Program-made: the position numbers and the translations under genes
The notes under the pieces: generated by a model
Seen by the model: the letters and a program-made list of their open reading frames with translations, nothing else
Database searches by the model: none
Told to the model about the DNA's origin: nothing
Shown here: piece after piece, positions 8,448 to 17,808 of the stretch
Numbering within the stretch: position 1 is the stretch's first letter
Layout: each line of letters starts with the position of its first letter
Assembly: GCF_020510565.1 (NCBI RefSeq)
Contig: NZ_CP075189.1
Location: 2,154,501-2,218,500 of the forward strand
Reading direction: 5' to 3'
Source of the DNA: Ferribacterium limneticum
GTDB taxonomy: Bacteria; Pseudomonadota; Gammaproteobacteria; Burkholderiales; Rhodocyclaceae
DNA length: 64,000 nucleotides

Positions 8448-9700
8448 AGCCCGACAGCCTGCGTATGCACTTGCTCTATCTCACCGCAGAACAGTGGCCG
8501 ACTTTTCGCCCCGATGTTGTCGCTTTGTTCGGAAAATATTTGCCTCGCCACGGAGTGACATCGGACTTGGTGACTGAGCGCGATATTGCCAGCACAGGTC
8601 TGCCGGATGTGCCATGGGGGGGCGGTCAAGCCCGGTTATGCCATGTCCCGCGCAATCGCGCTGGCCAGTATGTCGTCAAGTTCTGGCACAACCTGCGGGC
8701 GCTGATCTCGATAGATGCAACAAAATACGATGCGATTCAGGTACGCGATATGTCGGTTACGGCGCTGGCTGGGCTTGTCGTAGCAAGGATGAAGGGTATC
8801 CGCTTTTTCTACTGGTTGTCGTATCCGCAATCAGAAGGACAGATCGATCGCGCCAAGGCCCGTGGACTAAAGGGCGGAATGCGTTTCTGGTTCCCGCTAA
8901 TACAGGGCACCTTCGGCAAATGGTTGTTGTATCGGATTGTGTTGCCGAGGGCTGACCATGTCTTTGTGCAGAGCAATCAGATGCAATTGGATCTGGCAAA
9001 ACAGGGTGTCCCCATGTTGCTGATGACACCGGTCCCCATGGGTGTGGATACTGAAACCGCCAGCCCCGAGAGTATTCAACCAGCCGATGATGCGCGCCTC
9101 ACAGGCAAGCGTGTGGTGGCTTATCTTGGAACGCTTGATCGAGTCAGGCGGATCGAAATCCTGTTTCAGATGCTTGCCCTAGTCAAACAACAGATTCCCA
9201 ACATTCTCTTGGTTCTGGTTGGTGATACTGAGGACGCGTCACATCGTGACTGGTTGAAGCGAGAAGCTGAACGTATTGGTGTGGCCGAATATGTACTCTG
9301 GACCGGATGGTTGCCTGTAACAAAGGCTTTGAGCTATGTAAAAGCTGCGGAGGTTGGCCTGTCTCCTTGTCCTCGAGGTTTTTTGCTTGACATGGGTTCC
9401 CCCACAAAAGCGGTAGAGTACATGGCGCTGGGGGTGCCAGTGATCGTCAATGACAATCCAGATCAAGCGCAAGTGATAGCAGAAAGTGGAGCTGGGTTGT
9501 GCGTCTCTTTGGAAAGCAATGCTTTTGGGGATGCTGTGGTTAGCCTCTTGAATGCGCCAGAAATGAGGCGAGCAATGGGTGAAAAAGGACATCAGTATGT
9601 TACGGGTAAACGAGGATACAACTGCATTGCTGAGATGGTGGCAGAGGTCTATCTAAGTCTTCGCAGAAGCACAACTCCTATGCTTGAGGCTGCCAAATGA
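8444..9700 (+). CDS. Glycosyltransferase family 4 protein
   Basis: 418 aa, GT-B fold glycosyltransferase. The C-terminal nucleotide-sugar domain shows VAYLGTLDRVRRIEIL and VLVGDTED, with KAVEYMALGVPVIVND as the GT4 sugar-binding segment. Acts in the cytoplasm on the lipid-linked glycan; donor and acceptor cannot be told from sequence. ATGA overlaps connect it to the genes on both sides. Confidence 0.85.
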   Translation: MKPDSLRMHLLYLTAEQWPTFRPDVVALFGKYLPRHGVTSDLVTERDIASTGLPDVPWGGGQARLCHVPRNRAGQYVVKFWHNLRALISIDATKYDAIQVRDMSVTALAGLVVARMKGIRFFYWLSYPQSEGQIDRAKARGLKGGMRFWFPLIQGTFGKWLLYRIVLPRADHVFVQSNQMQLDLAKQGVPMLLMTPVPMGVDTETASPESIQPADDARLTGKRVVAYLGTLDRVRRIEILFQMLALVKQQIPNILLVLVGDTEDASHRDWLKREAERIGVAEYVLWTGWLPVTKALSYVKAAEVGLSPCPRGFLLDMGSPTKAVEYMALGVPVIVNDNPDQAQVIAESGAGLCVSLESNAFGDAVVSLLNAPEMRRAMGEKGHQYVTGKRGYNCIAEMVAEVYLSLRRSTTPMLEAAK

Positions 9701-11982
9701 AAATATTCACATTTCTCTTACTCGCGTTGTTTTCATTTGCGGGTGTGGCAGCGGAACAATGGCTTCCAGTCAAAGATGTATCGCTTGTCGTGGAGTCAGG
9801 CAGCATCCTCGATTTTTCCGGTCTGCTTGCTCCGCGCAAGGCTGTCCAGAGTCCAGTCGTGGTAAGCCTGAAAGGGCAGTTTGCATTGCAAGACAAGCCA
9901 TCGCAACCACAACGGTTTTTGATGGCTTCACTTGGTTTTGGAGTGGCTACCGGCTCTTTCCCAGATCACGCCATGGCCGACCTTTATGCCAGGCAATTGC
10001 GCATGCACGGCTATAACATGGCGCGCCTCGATTTTGTCGAAGCGACCCTGATGTCTCAACGTCGCGCCGATTTCGATTTTGACCCGGACCAACTGGATCG
10101 TTTCCATTACTTGCTTTCCGCGCTAAAGCGGGAAGGTATTTACTACATTCTGAATGGGCTCACTTCCGACAATGCTGCTTACGGCAACATCAAGGAACGC
10201 TGGATTGACCAACGTCATGCCAAGTTACGGGTCTATTTCGATACGGAGGCGCAGGCGCACTGGAAACAGTTGATGGCCCGGATGCTTGGCTCGATTAACC
10301 CTTATACCGGGGTTAGCACGCTGACTGATCCGGCGCTTGCCGGATTGATCATGGTGAATGAAGGTGGGTTGGCCTTTGTTACACGCCATGGCGTCCCTAA
10401 GGAACTACGACCGGTTTTTGCTGATTGGCTACGAAAAAAATACGGTAATCAGGCGGCGCTGGCTAATGCATGGAAAGGCGAACTCAGGTTAGGTGAGTCG
10501 CTAGAGACCAATACGGTAGGTTTTCCCAAACCAAACGCTTGGACAAGTCTGCGTATGGCAGATACTCAGCAATTTTTTGTCGAGTTGGAAAAAAATACCG
10601 CCGACTGGATGACCCAATATCTCAGGCTGTTGGGTTACAAAGGCTTGGTGACCGCTTATGACAATTGGCTCTCGCCCGCCGCGAATGTGTCTCGTGGGCA
10701 GTTCGCTTGGATTGATCTCCATAACTATTATTTTGAACCCACCAAATTTTCTACAGTTGGCTCGATCATGCGGCAGGACAGCATGCTTGAGGGTGGGGCC
10801 AAGTATGTCGCTGAACTCGCTGCCGGCAGACATCTTGGGAAGGCATTTTCGGTTGCTGAATATGGGCAGGTTTTCTGGAACAAGTATCGGCGCGAATCGG
10901 CCCTTGCTGTGCCGGCGTATGCGAGTTTTCAGGGATGGGACATGATCGCCCAGCATGCTGGAGCAATCGATCTCAGCTACGCCGCACCGGGCGGGCGAAA
11001 AGATGCGATTTATCCCTTTGTTATTGGCCTGGATCCCATCGCGCGTGCCAATGAAACGCTGGCAGCATTGCTTTTTCTTCGCGGTGACGTAGCGCCATCC
11101 CGGTACATGCTGGGGGTTAAATTGAACCCCGGCTTTGTGTTTGGCGAGAATGCATTTTTGAGCCATATACCGCTCGACATTTCACGACTGGCTTTCGTGA
11201 CGGGTATCGGGCTGGATTGGCAAGGGCGCGCGGAGGCTACAAGTAAATACGACGCTCAAATTGAACCCGGTAACAGCAGTCTCAAGGCTTCCGGTAAGGC
11301 AATTCGGAGCGGGCAAAGCTTGGTGGCCAGTGTTGAAACCTTGGCGCGTGACTATGCAGGCAACCTCGCGCCCCAATTCAACAAGACGAATCTGGTCGTT
11401 GACGACCGTTTCAAGAGCCGGGTGGAGTCCTTACGCAAGGCTGGGTTGATCGATTCGAGCAATCGCACCAATCAGGTCAAGGGCTTATATCAAAGCGACA
11501 CGGGACAGTTGCTCCTGGATAGTCAGAACAAGCGTTTCACTGTGGTGACACCGAATACTGAAGCGGTGGTATTCGATACGCCGGAGCCAATTGCACTCAA
11601 CTATCTCAAGGTTGAGGAGGCCGACGGGCCGGCGCTAGTTTCGGTGTCGTCGATGGATGGCCTTCCTTTGAGCTCCAGCAAGCGAATGTTGATTGTTCTG
11701 GCAACGGATGCGCGCAACAGCGGGATGCGTTTTTCTGATCCGGCTGAAACCACGCTGCTTGATTTAGGCAAGAAACCAGTGCTCATTCGGGCTGTGACGG
11801 TCAAGCTGAAACTCAGAAACCGGAATGCGGCGCAGCTAAAGGTGTATTCGAACAATCTGCGTGGACAACGCGGCGATACGATCCCGGTAGCCTGGGAAGC
11901 CGACGGCATCAGCTTTGTGCTGGATACGGCCAGTCTGAGCCATGGGCCGACAACCTATTTTGAAATCGTCAGTCAGGAGTAG
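9697..11982 (+). CDS. Secreted glycoside hydrolase-like (TIM-barrel) protein in the EPS cluster
   Basis: 761 aa with a clear signal peptide (MKIFTFLLLALFSFAGVAA). The region from about 65 to 450 resembles retaining clan A TIM-barrel glycosidases: MHGYNMARLDF, then MVNEGG with a candidate acid/base Glu222, and VAEYGQVFW with a candidate nucleophile Glu388. The remaining ~300 residues look like beta-rich accessory domains. Position inside the glycan gene run, with 4-nt overlap to a glycosyltransferase, suggests a periplasmic or outer-surface role in trimming or releasing the polymer. The GH family number is not certain. Confidence 0.7.
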   Translation: MKIFTFLLLALFSFAGVAAEQWLPVKDVSLVVESGSILDFSGLLAPRKAVQSPVVVSLKGQFALQDKPSQPQRFLMASLGFGVATGSFPDHAMADLYARQLRMHGYNMARLDFVEATLMSQRRADFDFDPDQLDRFHYLLSALKREGIYYILNGLTSDNAAYGNIKERWIDQRHAKLRVYFDTEAQAHWKQLMARMLGSINPYTGVSTLTDPALAGLIMVNEGGLAFVTRHGVPKELRPVFADWLRKKYGNQAALANAWKGELRLGESLETNTVGFPKPNAWTSLRMADTQQFFVELEKNTADWMTQYLRLLGYKGLVTAYDNWLSPAANVSRGQFAWIDLHNYYFEPTKFSTVGSIMRQDSMLEGGAKYVAELAAGRHLGKAFSVAEYGQVFWNKYRRESALAVPAYASFQGWDMIAQHAGAIDLSYAAPGGRKDAIYPFVIGLDPIARANETLAALLFLRGDVAPSRYMLGVKLNPGFVFGENAFLSHIPLDISRLAFVTGIGLDWQGRAEATSKYDAQIEPGNSSLKASGKAIRSGQSLVASVETLARDYAGNLAPQFNKTNLVVDDRFKSRVESLRKAGLIDSSNRTNQVKGLYQSDTGQLLLDSQNKRFTVVTPNTEAVVFDTPEPIALNYLKVEEADGPALVSVSSMDGLPLSSSKRMLIVLATDARNSGMRFSDPAETTLLDLGKKPVLIRAVTVKLKLRNRNAAQLKVYSNNLRGQRGDTIPVAWEADGISFVLDTASLSHGPTTYFEIVSQE

Positions 11983-11984
11983 TC

Positions 11985-13169
11985 GTGGATTCCATCGCAA
12001 TTGTTGTTCCTGAGCTATTACCGGTCCCACCCGTACGCGGCGGTGCCGTCGAGCATTGGGTGGATGAAGCAGCGCGACGCATGGCATCGCCAGACCGCCG
12101 ATTGGCGATGGTTTCCCGACCGGCCGGCATTGCAGGGCACGGTACGATTGAGTACATCGGTATTCCATGGACACCGCTGGAGCGGTTCTTTCACCACATC
12201 AAGGAGCGCGTGACCTGGAAGAACCCGTTGCGCTATCTGGCCAAGATACAGAATGTCTTTTCGTATGGCCGGCGGGTAGCCAAAGTCGTGCGTGATTTCG
12301 ATGTGGTTTATCTGCACAACGAACCCAACATTCTTTTGTTCCTCGATAAAAAGGCGGGCCAAAAGATTGTGTTGCACATGCATAACGATCATCTCTCCGC
12401 GCGGCTTTTTCGCCCGTTTTACCGGCGAGCCCTGAACAAAGCTCACCGGATTATCTGCGTCAGTGACTATATCCGTCGCTGCGCCGTAGCGTCTTTTCCT
12501 GAATATGCGGACAAATTCAGCGTCATCGTCAACTCGACCGATCCGGAAATCTTTCGTCCTTATGGCAACGAAGCGCTGGAAGCGCTTGCCGGACTGGTCT
12601 CCCTTGACCCGGCCTGCCGATACCTGCTTTATGTAGGGCGGCTGACCGAGGTCAAAGGTGTCCATGTCCTGATCGAAGCGTTTCAGAAAATCCACGCCAG
12701 GATGCCGAATACCCGCCTGATCATTACCGGCTCGTCATTTTTCGGGGGGGCCGCCAAGACGGCGTATGAGCAAAAGCTGGTCAATCTGGCGGAACCGGTC
12801 AGCGATTCCATCGTATTCACCGGGTTCCTGCCACACGACAAGTTGCGTTATCTATATTCGGCAGTGGATGTTGTCTGCCTCCCTTCAGTCTGGCAAGACC
12901 CTTGTCCTTTGGTGGTTTTTGAGTCCTTGTCGTCAGGAAGTTGTCTGGTGGCTTCTCGGGTGGGTGGGGTGCCAGAAGTAGTCGTCAGTGGTGAGGATGG
13001 CATTTTGGTGGTGCCCGATGATCCTGATGGCTTGGCTGACGCGGTTTGTGACGTGCTGGCTCATCCGGAGAAGAAAGCAGAAATGGAGCGGCGTGGTCGG
13101 GAAAAAGTGATGCGTGCCTATACTTGGGAACGACTGGTAATCGAATTAGAAATTATATTAAACGACTGA
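11985..13169 (+). CDS. Glycosyltransferase family 4 protein
   Basis: 394 aa GT-B enzyme. N-terminal PVPPVRGGAVEHWVDEAARRM is the acceptor-side glycine-rich loop; YVGRLTEVKGVHVLIEAF (from about 215) and the C-terminal VVFESLSSGSCLVASRVGGVPEVV are GT4 donor-domain signatures with the E-x7-E arrangement. GTG start 2 bp after the hydrolase gene, preceded by AGGAG. Confidence 0.88.
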   Translation: MDSIAIVVPELLPVPPVRGGAVEHWVDEAARRMASPDRRLAMVSRPAGIAGHGTIEYIGIPWTPLERFFHHIKERVTWKNPLRYLAKIQNVFSYGRRVAKVVRDFDVVYLHNEPNILLFLDKKAGQKIVLHMHNDHLSARLFRPFYRRALNKAHRIICVSDYIRRCAVASFPEYADKFSVIVNSTDPEIFRPYGNEALEALAGLVSLDPACRYLLYVGRLTEVKGVHVLIEAFQKIHARMPNTRLIITGSSFFGGAAKTAYEQKLVNLAEPVSDSIVFTGFLPHDKLRYLYSAVDVVCLPSVWQDPCPLVVFESLSSGSCLVASRVGGVPEVVVSGEDGILVVPDDPDGLADAVCDVLAHPEKKAEMERRGREKVMRAYTWERLVIELEIILND

Positions 13170-13194
13170 AAAATAGTGTGGCGTTAAATTAGAA

Positions 13195-14292
13195 ATGAAT
13201 ACAAAAAATAATGCAAGATTGGATTATCTAGATGTGTTACGCGGCTGGGCGGCTATAGCGGTTTGCGTCCAACATATTCTTGGTTACGTCTATCACACAT
13301 ATAACTCTACTCACCCTATGTATTCAAGTGTTAAATTTATCGTTGCTGAATCCGTCGATTTAGGGAGGTTTGGCGTTATTCTATTTTTCCTAATCAGTGG
13401 ATTTATAATTCCAAATAGTCTAAAGCCAGGTGCTGGGGCATTAAAAAAGTTTTTTATTAGTCGCTTTTTTCGACTTTACCCTGCTTATTGGGCAACTTTG
13501 CTCCTGATTCTTATTTCAGTGGCGAGTTTTGAAAGCTCTCAGCGGCAGTATTCGAACTTTGATATATTTGCAAACGCAACAATGATGCCTAAATTATTTG
13601 GGATTAATGAGATGAGTGGGGTTTTTTGGACCCTGTTTATTGAGTTGGTTTTTTATGGGTGCTGTGTAATATTATTTCGATTAAAATTACTCGATAAGGC
13701 ATGGGCGGTTGGCCTTATCGCCATCAGCATGAATCTGACCACACCCGTTGCCATTGGGCTGAACAAAATATTTCAACTGCAGTTGCCGGTTCAATTTATT
13801 CTATTTCACCTATCTTTTCTTTTTGCTGGAAATTTGTTGAGGCTGGCTTTTGTTCAGAAAAACAAAACAGCTGGGTGGTTTGCTTGTGCCTATATTCTCC
13901 TAAATTTCCTGACGGTACCAATTTCGTCCGGGATTATTTTCCCCGTTCCTGCAGCTATCGAAAAGGGGTTTGTGATGTTTACGCCTGAAGCGGTGATTTA
14001 TGCCTATATTTTAGCGGTGGCTATATTTATATTTTCAATTGCATATAAATCACTCAACAGTCGGATCGTGTCAGGTTTGGGTGAAATAAGTTATTCGCTT
14101 TACCTTATGCATATGCTCTGCTTTGCATTTGTTGCGAAATTTATTTCGCCTGAGACTGTGTACGGTTTTTTTATTTATATAGCTGTTAGTTCGATACTTT
14201 GTTACATGGTAGCCAAGCTTTCATTCAATTTAATCGAAAATACTGCTGTGGTTTTTGGTCGACAACTAGTTAAAAGCCGAGGGTACGCCTAA
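13195..14292 (+). CDS. Acyltransferase family 3 (OafA/NodX-type) membrane protein
   Basis: 365 aa integral membrane O-acyltransferase. The conserved start LDYLDVLRGWAAIAVCVQH carries the family Arg16 and His27; about ten membrane helices follow. Probably O-acetylates a sugar of the exopolysaccharide. The gene and its borders are markedly more AT-rich than the neighbours, with many T/A runs, which suggests separate recent acquisition. Confidence 0.88.
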   Translation: MNTKNNARLDYLDVLRGWAAIAVCVQHILGYVYHTYNSTHPMYSSVKFIVAESVDLGRFGVILFFLISGFIIPNSLKPGAGALKKFFISRFFRLYPAYWATLLLILISVASFESSQRQYSNFDIFANATMMPKLFGINEMSGVFWTLFIELVFYGCCVILFRLKLLDKAWAVGLIAISMNLTTPVAIGLNKIFQLQLPVQFILFHLSFLFAGNLLRLAFVQKNKTAGWFACAYILLNFLTVPISSGIIFPVPAAIEKGFVMFTPEAVIYAYILAVAIFIFSIAYKSLNSRIVSGLGEISYSLYLMHMLCFAFVAKFISPETVYGFFIYIAVSSILCYMVAKLSFNLIENTAVVFGRQLVKSRGYA

Positions 14293-14344
14293 TGATTAAC
14301 ACCTTCCGTTCGTTAATTTCAGTCCACCAGATTGTTAGATTCTT

Positions 14345-15451
14345 GTGATTGCCATTGTCTACCCCCAGTTCTACGGCGTCGGCGGCATAGCCCGTTATCT
14401 CGACTCCTTTCTGACCAACCTTCCGTCTGGTCATCCGCCAATCTATCTGGTGACTGGCGACGAGCATCGAGTCGAGCGCAGCTATCCCGGCGTGGAAATT
14501 ATCCATATCCCTTTCAGTTCCAGCCGGTTCAATCTTTTTATCTGGGGTTTGCAGGCGCGCAAGCTGCTGATCCGCCTGCATGGCGAAAGGAAGATCCAGT
14601 GGGTCAATCTGCATTTTCCACCGCTAATCCCCGGGCTTTTTCTGCCGCGGCAAATTCCGGTGGTGCTGACGGCGCACACTACATATCTAGGTATGTCAGG
14701 CCGTTTTTACGAAACGCGGCATTTCGAGAGCCAGTGGAGCAATGCTTCGCTGACGATCAAGTCCTGGATGGAGCGCCGTATTTTCAGCCTGACGAGCAAG
14801 GTGATCACGCTGACCGAGCAGGGGCGTCAGGAGGTGCTGGCTTACGGGTTCAAGGGGCCGGTAACGGTGATCCCGAACGGCGCAGACGTGAAGTTGTTTA
14901 CTCCGGATGAGTCAGCGGCTAAAGAGTTCGATGTGCTGTTTTGCGGACGCATCGAATTCCGCAAGGGTAGCAGGGCGATGGTGGAGTATTGCCGACAGTT
15001 GATCGCCAGGAAGTCGGATGTGCGGATTTGCATCGTCGGTTACGGTGATGACGATGCCTGGGTGACGGAGGCTTTGGCGCCATTCGCACAAAACGTGGTG
15101 TTGACCGGCAAGCTGCCTTTTTCGGAGATGGTGGGTTACTACAACCGTAGCCGGGTTTATGCGTCGACGTCTTACTACGAGGGCTTGCCGGGAACTTGCT
15201 TGGAGGCGATGTCGATGCAGCTGCCGGTGGTGGTTTGGGACTTCCTTTTCTACCGTGGTCTAGTGATTGAGGGTGAGACTGGGTCGCTGGCATCGCCAAA
15301 TGACTTCGTTGCGATGGTGGACAAGACTTTGGCCTTGCTCTCGAATGCAAAGCAATCGGCTCAAATGGGGCGAAACGGGCGAGCGTTGCTGGAGTCGGAT
15401 TACAGTTGGTCGAAGTTGGCGGGCGACATCCTTGAGGTATTCAAATCTTGA
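14345..15451 (+). CDS. Glycosyltransferase family 4 protein
   Basis: 368 aa GT-B enzyme: N-terminal YPQFYGVGGIARYLDSFL, a central VIPNGADVKLF and LFCGRIEFRKGSRAMV, and a C-terminal EGLPGTCLEAMSMQLPVVVWD. GTG start at 14345 (an in-frame stop TAG at 14336 limits extension); no strong ribosome-binding site is visible. GC content returns to the cluster average after the AT-rich acyltransferase gene. Its TGA overlaps the TTG of the next gene. Confidence 0.85.
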   Translation: MIAIVYPQFYGVGGIARYLDSFLTNLPSGHPPIYLVTGDEHRVERSYPGVEIIHIPFSSSRFNLFIWGLQARKLLIRLHGERKIQWVNLHFPPLIPGLFLPRQIPVVLTAHTTYLGMSGRFYETRHFESQWSNASLTIKSWMERRIFSLTSKVITLTEQGRQEVLAYGFKGPVTVIPNGADVKLFTPDESAAKEFDVLFCGRIEFRKGSRAMVEYCRQLIARKSDVRICIVGYGDDDAWVTEALAPFAQNVVLTGKLPFSEMVGYYNRSRVYASTSYYEGLPGTCLEAMSMQLPVVVWDFLFYRGLVIEGETGSLASPNDFVAMVDKTLALLSNAKQSAQMGRNGRALLESDYSWSKLAGDILEVFKS

Positions 15452-16575
15452 GTGCGGGAGTGCGACCCCTCCGGGTATCGATGCTTGGCCTGCGAGGTTT
15501 TCCCATGGTCCAGGGTGGAGTGGAAACTCACGCCGAAAACCTCTGCCCCTTGCTTGCAGAATTGGGCTGCTCGGTCGAGGTCATTGCGCGTTCGACCTAC
15601 CAGCCAAAAGAGATCACTGAATGGCGAAATGTTCGGTTCAAGAACATTTGGGCGCCAAAATCAAAAGGTCTTGAAGCCATCGTGCACACCTTTCTTGGTG
15701 TGCTTTATGCGGGGCTGATCTCCCGCCCGGATGTGTTGCACATCCAGGCGATTGGCCCGGCATTGATGGCGCCGCTGGCCCGACTGCTCGGCTTGCGCGT
15801 GGTCGTTACGCATCACGGCCCGGATTACGACCGGCAAAAATGGGGGCGCTTTGCGAAGCTGGCCCTGCGCATGGGTGAGCGTTTTGGCATGCGCTGGTCC
15901 AATGCCAGGATTGTTATTTCAAAAGTAATCGCCAATATCGTTTTGCAGTCGCATAACCGGGGAAGTGACCTGATTCCGAATGGTGTTGTGCTGCCTGAGA
16001 TGCCTACGTTGACCGGTACGCTCGATAGCTTTGACCTTGAGGCAGGGAAGTATGTGGTGCTGGTGAGCCGTTTGGTGCCGGAAAAACGCCACCTTGATCT
16101 CATCGAGGCATTCAATCGGGCCGCCTTGCCGGGTTGGAAGCTAGCGATTGTTGGTGCATCGGACCATCCGGATGCTTATGTGCTTGAGGTGCTGGAAAGG
16201 GCCAAGGTGTCTGCGAATATCGTATGCACTGGCCTGCAAACCGGAAATGCTTTGCGCGAGTTGTATGGCCATGCCGGGATGTTTGTCTTGCCGTCTTCTC
16301 ACGAAGGCTTGCCCATAGCGCTTCTGGAGGCGCTGTCGTATGGATTGCCGGTCATCGCCAGCGATATTCCGGCCAATCTTGAGGTTGGGCTCTCCGACGA
16401 GCATTACTTTCCGTTGGGAAACACCGAAGCGCTCGCGGACCGGTTGCGTGCGTTTGCATCGCAGCCGCGATCACAGGAAAAGATCGATGAGCGACGGGCT
16501 TGGGTGTCTTCAAGATTCAATTGGCACGAGATAGCACGAAAAACCGCGGCGGTTTATAGGTCATTGCTGCGTTAA
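15448..16575 (+). CDS. Glycosyltransferase family 4 protein (DUF1972-like N-terminus)
   Basis: 375 aa. The opening MLGLRGFPMVQGGVETHAENL is characteristic of a subgroup of bacterial GT4 rhamnosyl/hexosyl transferases. It continues with VTHHGPDYDRQKWG, then VLVSRLVPEKRHLDLIEAF and SSHEGLPIALLEALSYGLPV. TTG start overlapping the upstream stop (TTGA). Likely acts on the lipid-linked EPS repeat unit. Confidence 0.88.
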   Translation: MSAGVRPLRVSMLGLRGFPMVQGGVETHAENLCPLLAELGCSVEVIARSTYQPKEITEWRNVRFKNIWAPKSKGLEAIVHTFLGVLYAGLISRPDVLHIQAIGPALMAPLARLLGLRVVVTHHGPDYDRQKWGRFAKLALRMGERFGMRWSNARIVISKVIANIVLQSHNRGSDLIPNGVVLPEMPTLTGTLDSFDLEAGKYVVLVSRLVPEKRHLDLIEAFNRAALPGWKLAIVGASDHPDAYVLEVLERAKVSANIVCTGLQTGNALRELYGHAGMFVLPSSHEGLPIALLEALSYGLPVIASDIPANLEVGLSDEHYFPLGNTEALADRLRAFASQPRSQEKIDERRAWVSSRFNWHEIARKTAAVYRSLLR

Positions 16576-16658
16576 AGAATGAATTGAAGCAATGGCGTGG
16601 CAGTGAGGTAGGGACCGTTTCAAACTTTTTCCCATAGAACTAATTTTCTGAGTGGTGA

Positions 16659-17666
16659 ATGATGATTTTGGTAACTGGCGGGGCCGGCTATATCGGTTCA
16701 CATACCGTGGTTCAGTTGATTGCTGCCGGACACGATCTGGTGATTCTTGATAATTTTTCCAACAGTTCACCAAAGGTTCTGGATCGGATTTTTGCGATTT
16801 CCGGAAGTCGGCCGCAGGTGATCGACGGGGATATTCGTGATCCGGTTCTGTTGAAGCGGATATTTTCTGAATACCCGATTGATGCTGTGATCCATTTTGC
16901 CGGCTTGAAAGCGGTCGGCGAGTCGGTGGCGCAGCCGATTCGTTATTTCGATAACAATGTCGTCGGTTCCCTTCGCTTGTTTGAGGCCATGGCGGAAGCC
17001 AATGTCAAAACCTTGGTCTTCAGTTCATCGGCAACCGTTTATGGCGATCCTCATGCAGTGCCGATTTGTGAGAGTTTTCCTCTGCAGGCGACAAATCCTT
17101 ACGGTCGCACCAAGTTGCACATCGAGGAAATGCTGCGTGATATCAGTTGTGCCGACCCCACTTGGCGGATTGCATTGCTCCGTTATTTCAACCCGGTTGG
17201 TGCGCATCCCAGTGGCTTGATTGGTGAGGACCCGCAGGGTATTCCTAACAATCTCATGCCATATGTGACGCAGGTTGCTGTTGGGCGTCGCGCCGAACTT
17301 GGGGTGTTCGGCAACGACTACCCGACACCGGACGGAACTGGTGTGCGGGACTATATCCATGTCGTTGACCTTGCCCGTGGTCACTTGGCTGCGCTTGATG
17401 CGCTAGTGAAGGCGGAAGAACTGATTACCGTGAATCTGGGTACGGGGCGTGGTTACAGTGTACTGGATGTGGTTGCTGCGTTCGAGCGTGCGAGCGGAAA
17501 GCCGGTTCCGTATCAAATCTTGCCGCGACGTGCGGGGGATGTCGCAAGTTGTTTTGCTGATCCCGCGGTGGCGTTTGAAAAGCTGGGCTGGAGAGCCGAG
17601 TTCGATCTGGATGACATGTGCAGGGATTCCTGGCGTTGGCAGGAAGGGAATCCAGAAGGGTATTGA
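16659..17666 (+). CDS. galE: UDP-glucose 4-epimerase
   Basis: 335 aa extended short-chain dehydrogenase. NAD-binding GGAGYIGSH at the N-terminus, catalytic Tyr148 and Lys152 in NPYGRTK, and SSSATVYG upstream. Interconverts UDP-glucose and UDP-galactose, supplying the glycosyltransferases just upstream. ATG at 16659 or the adjacent in-frame ATG at 16662. A strong terminator follows (17757-17790), so this probably closes the transcript. Confidence 0.95.
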   Translation: MMILVTGGAGYIGSHTVVQLIAAGHDLVILDNFSNSSPKVLDRIFAISGSRPQVIDGDIRDPVLLKRIFSEYPIDAVIHFAGLKAVGESVAQPIRYFDNNVVGSLRLFEAMAEANVKTLVFSSSATVYGDPHAVPICESFPLQATNPYGRTKLHIEEMLRDISCADPTWRIALLRYFNPVGAHPSGLIGEDPQGIPNNLMPYVTQVAVGRRAELGVFGNDYPTPDGTGVRDYIHVVDLARGHLAALDALVKAEELITVNLGTGRGYSVLDVVAAFERASGKPVPYQILPRRAGDVASCFADPAVAFEKLGWRAEFDLDDMCRDSWRWQEGNPEGY

Positions 17667-17689
17667 GAAAGGCGTTGGTTGGCGGCGAT

Positions 17690-17740
17690 AAGTGGACCCG
17701 CCACGGTCAACCGGAAATTTTGGCTAATTTTGAAATGCGG
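17690..17740 (-). repeat. Dispersed repeat, copy 3 (downstream of galE)
   Basis: On the minus strand reads TTTCCGGTTGACCGTGG, preceded by ATTTCAAAATTAGCCAAAA. The 3' part after CCGTGG diverges from the consensus. Intergenic, between galE and its terminator hairpin. Confidence 0.75.
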
Positions 17741-17756
17741 GGTTCATGATGTTCAG

Positions 17757-17790
17757 TGCGGAGAATAGCTCGTTTATTCTCCGCATTTTT
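17757..17790 (+). terminator. Intrinsic terminator of galE
   Basis: Perfect 11-bp stem TGCGGAGAATA (17757-17767) and TATTCTCCGCA (17775-17785), 7-nt loop, followed by six Ts. Confidence 0.85.
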
Positions 17791-17808
17791 TGCGGTTAAT
17801 GGTTTGCC

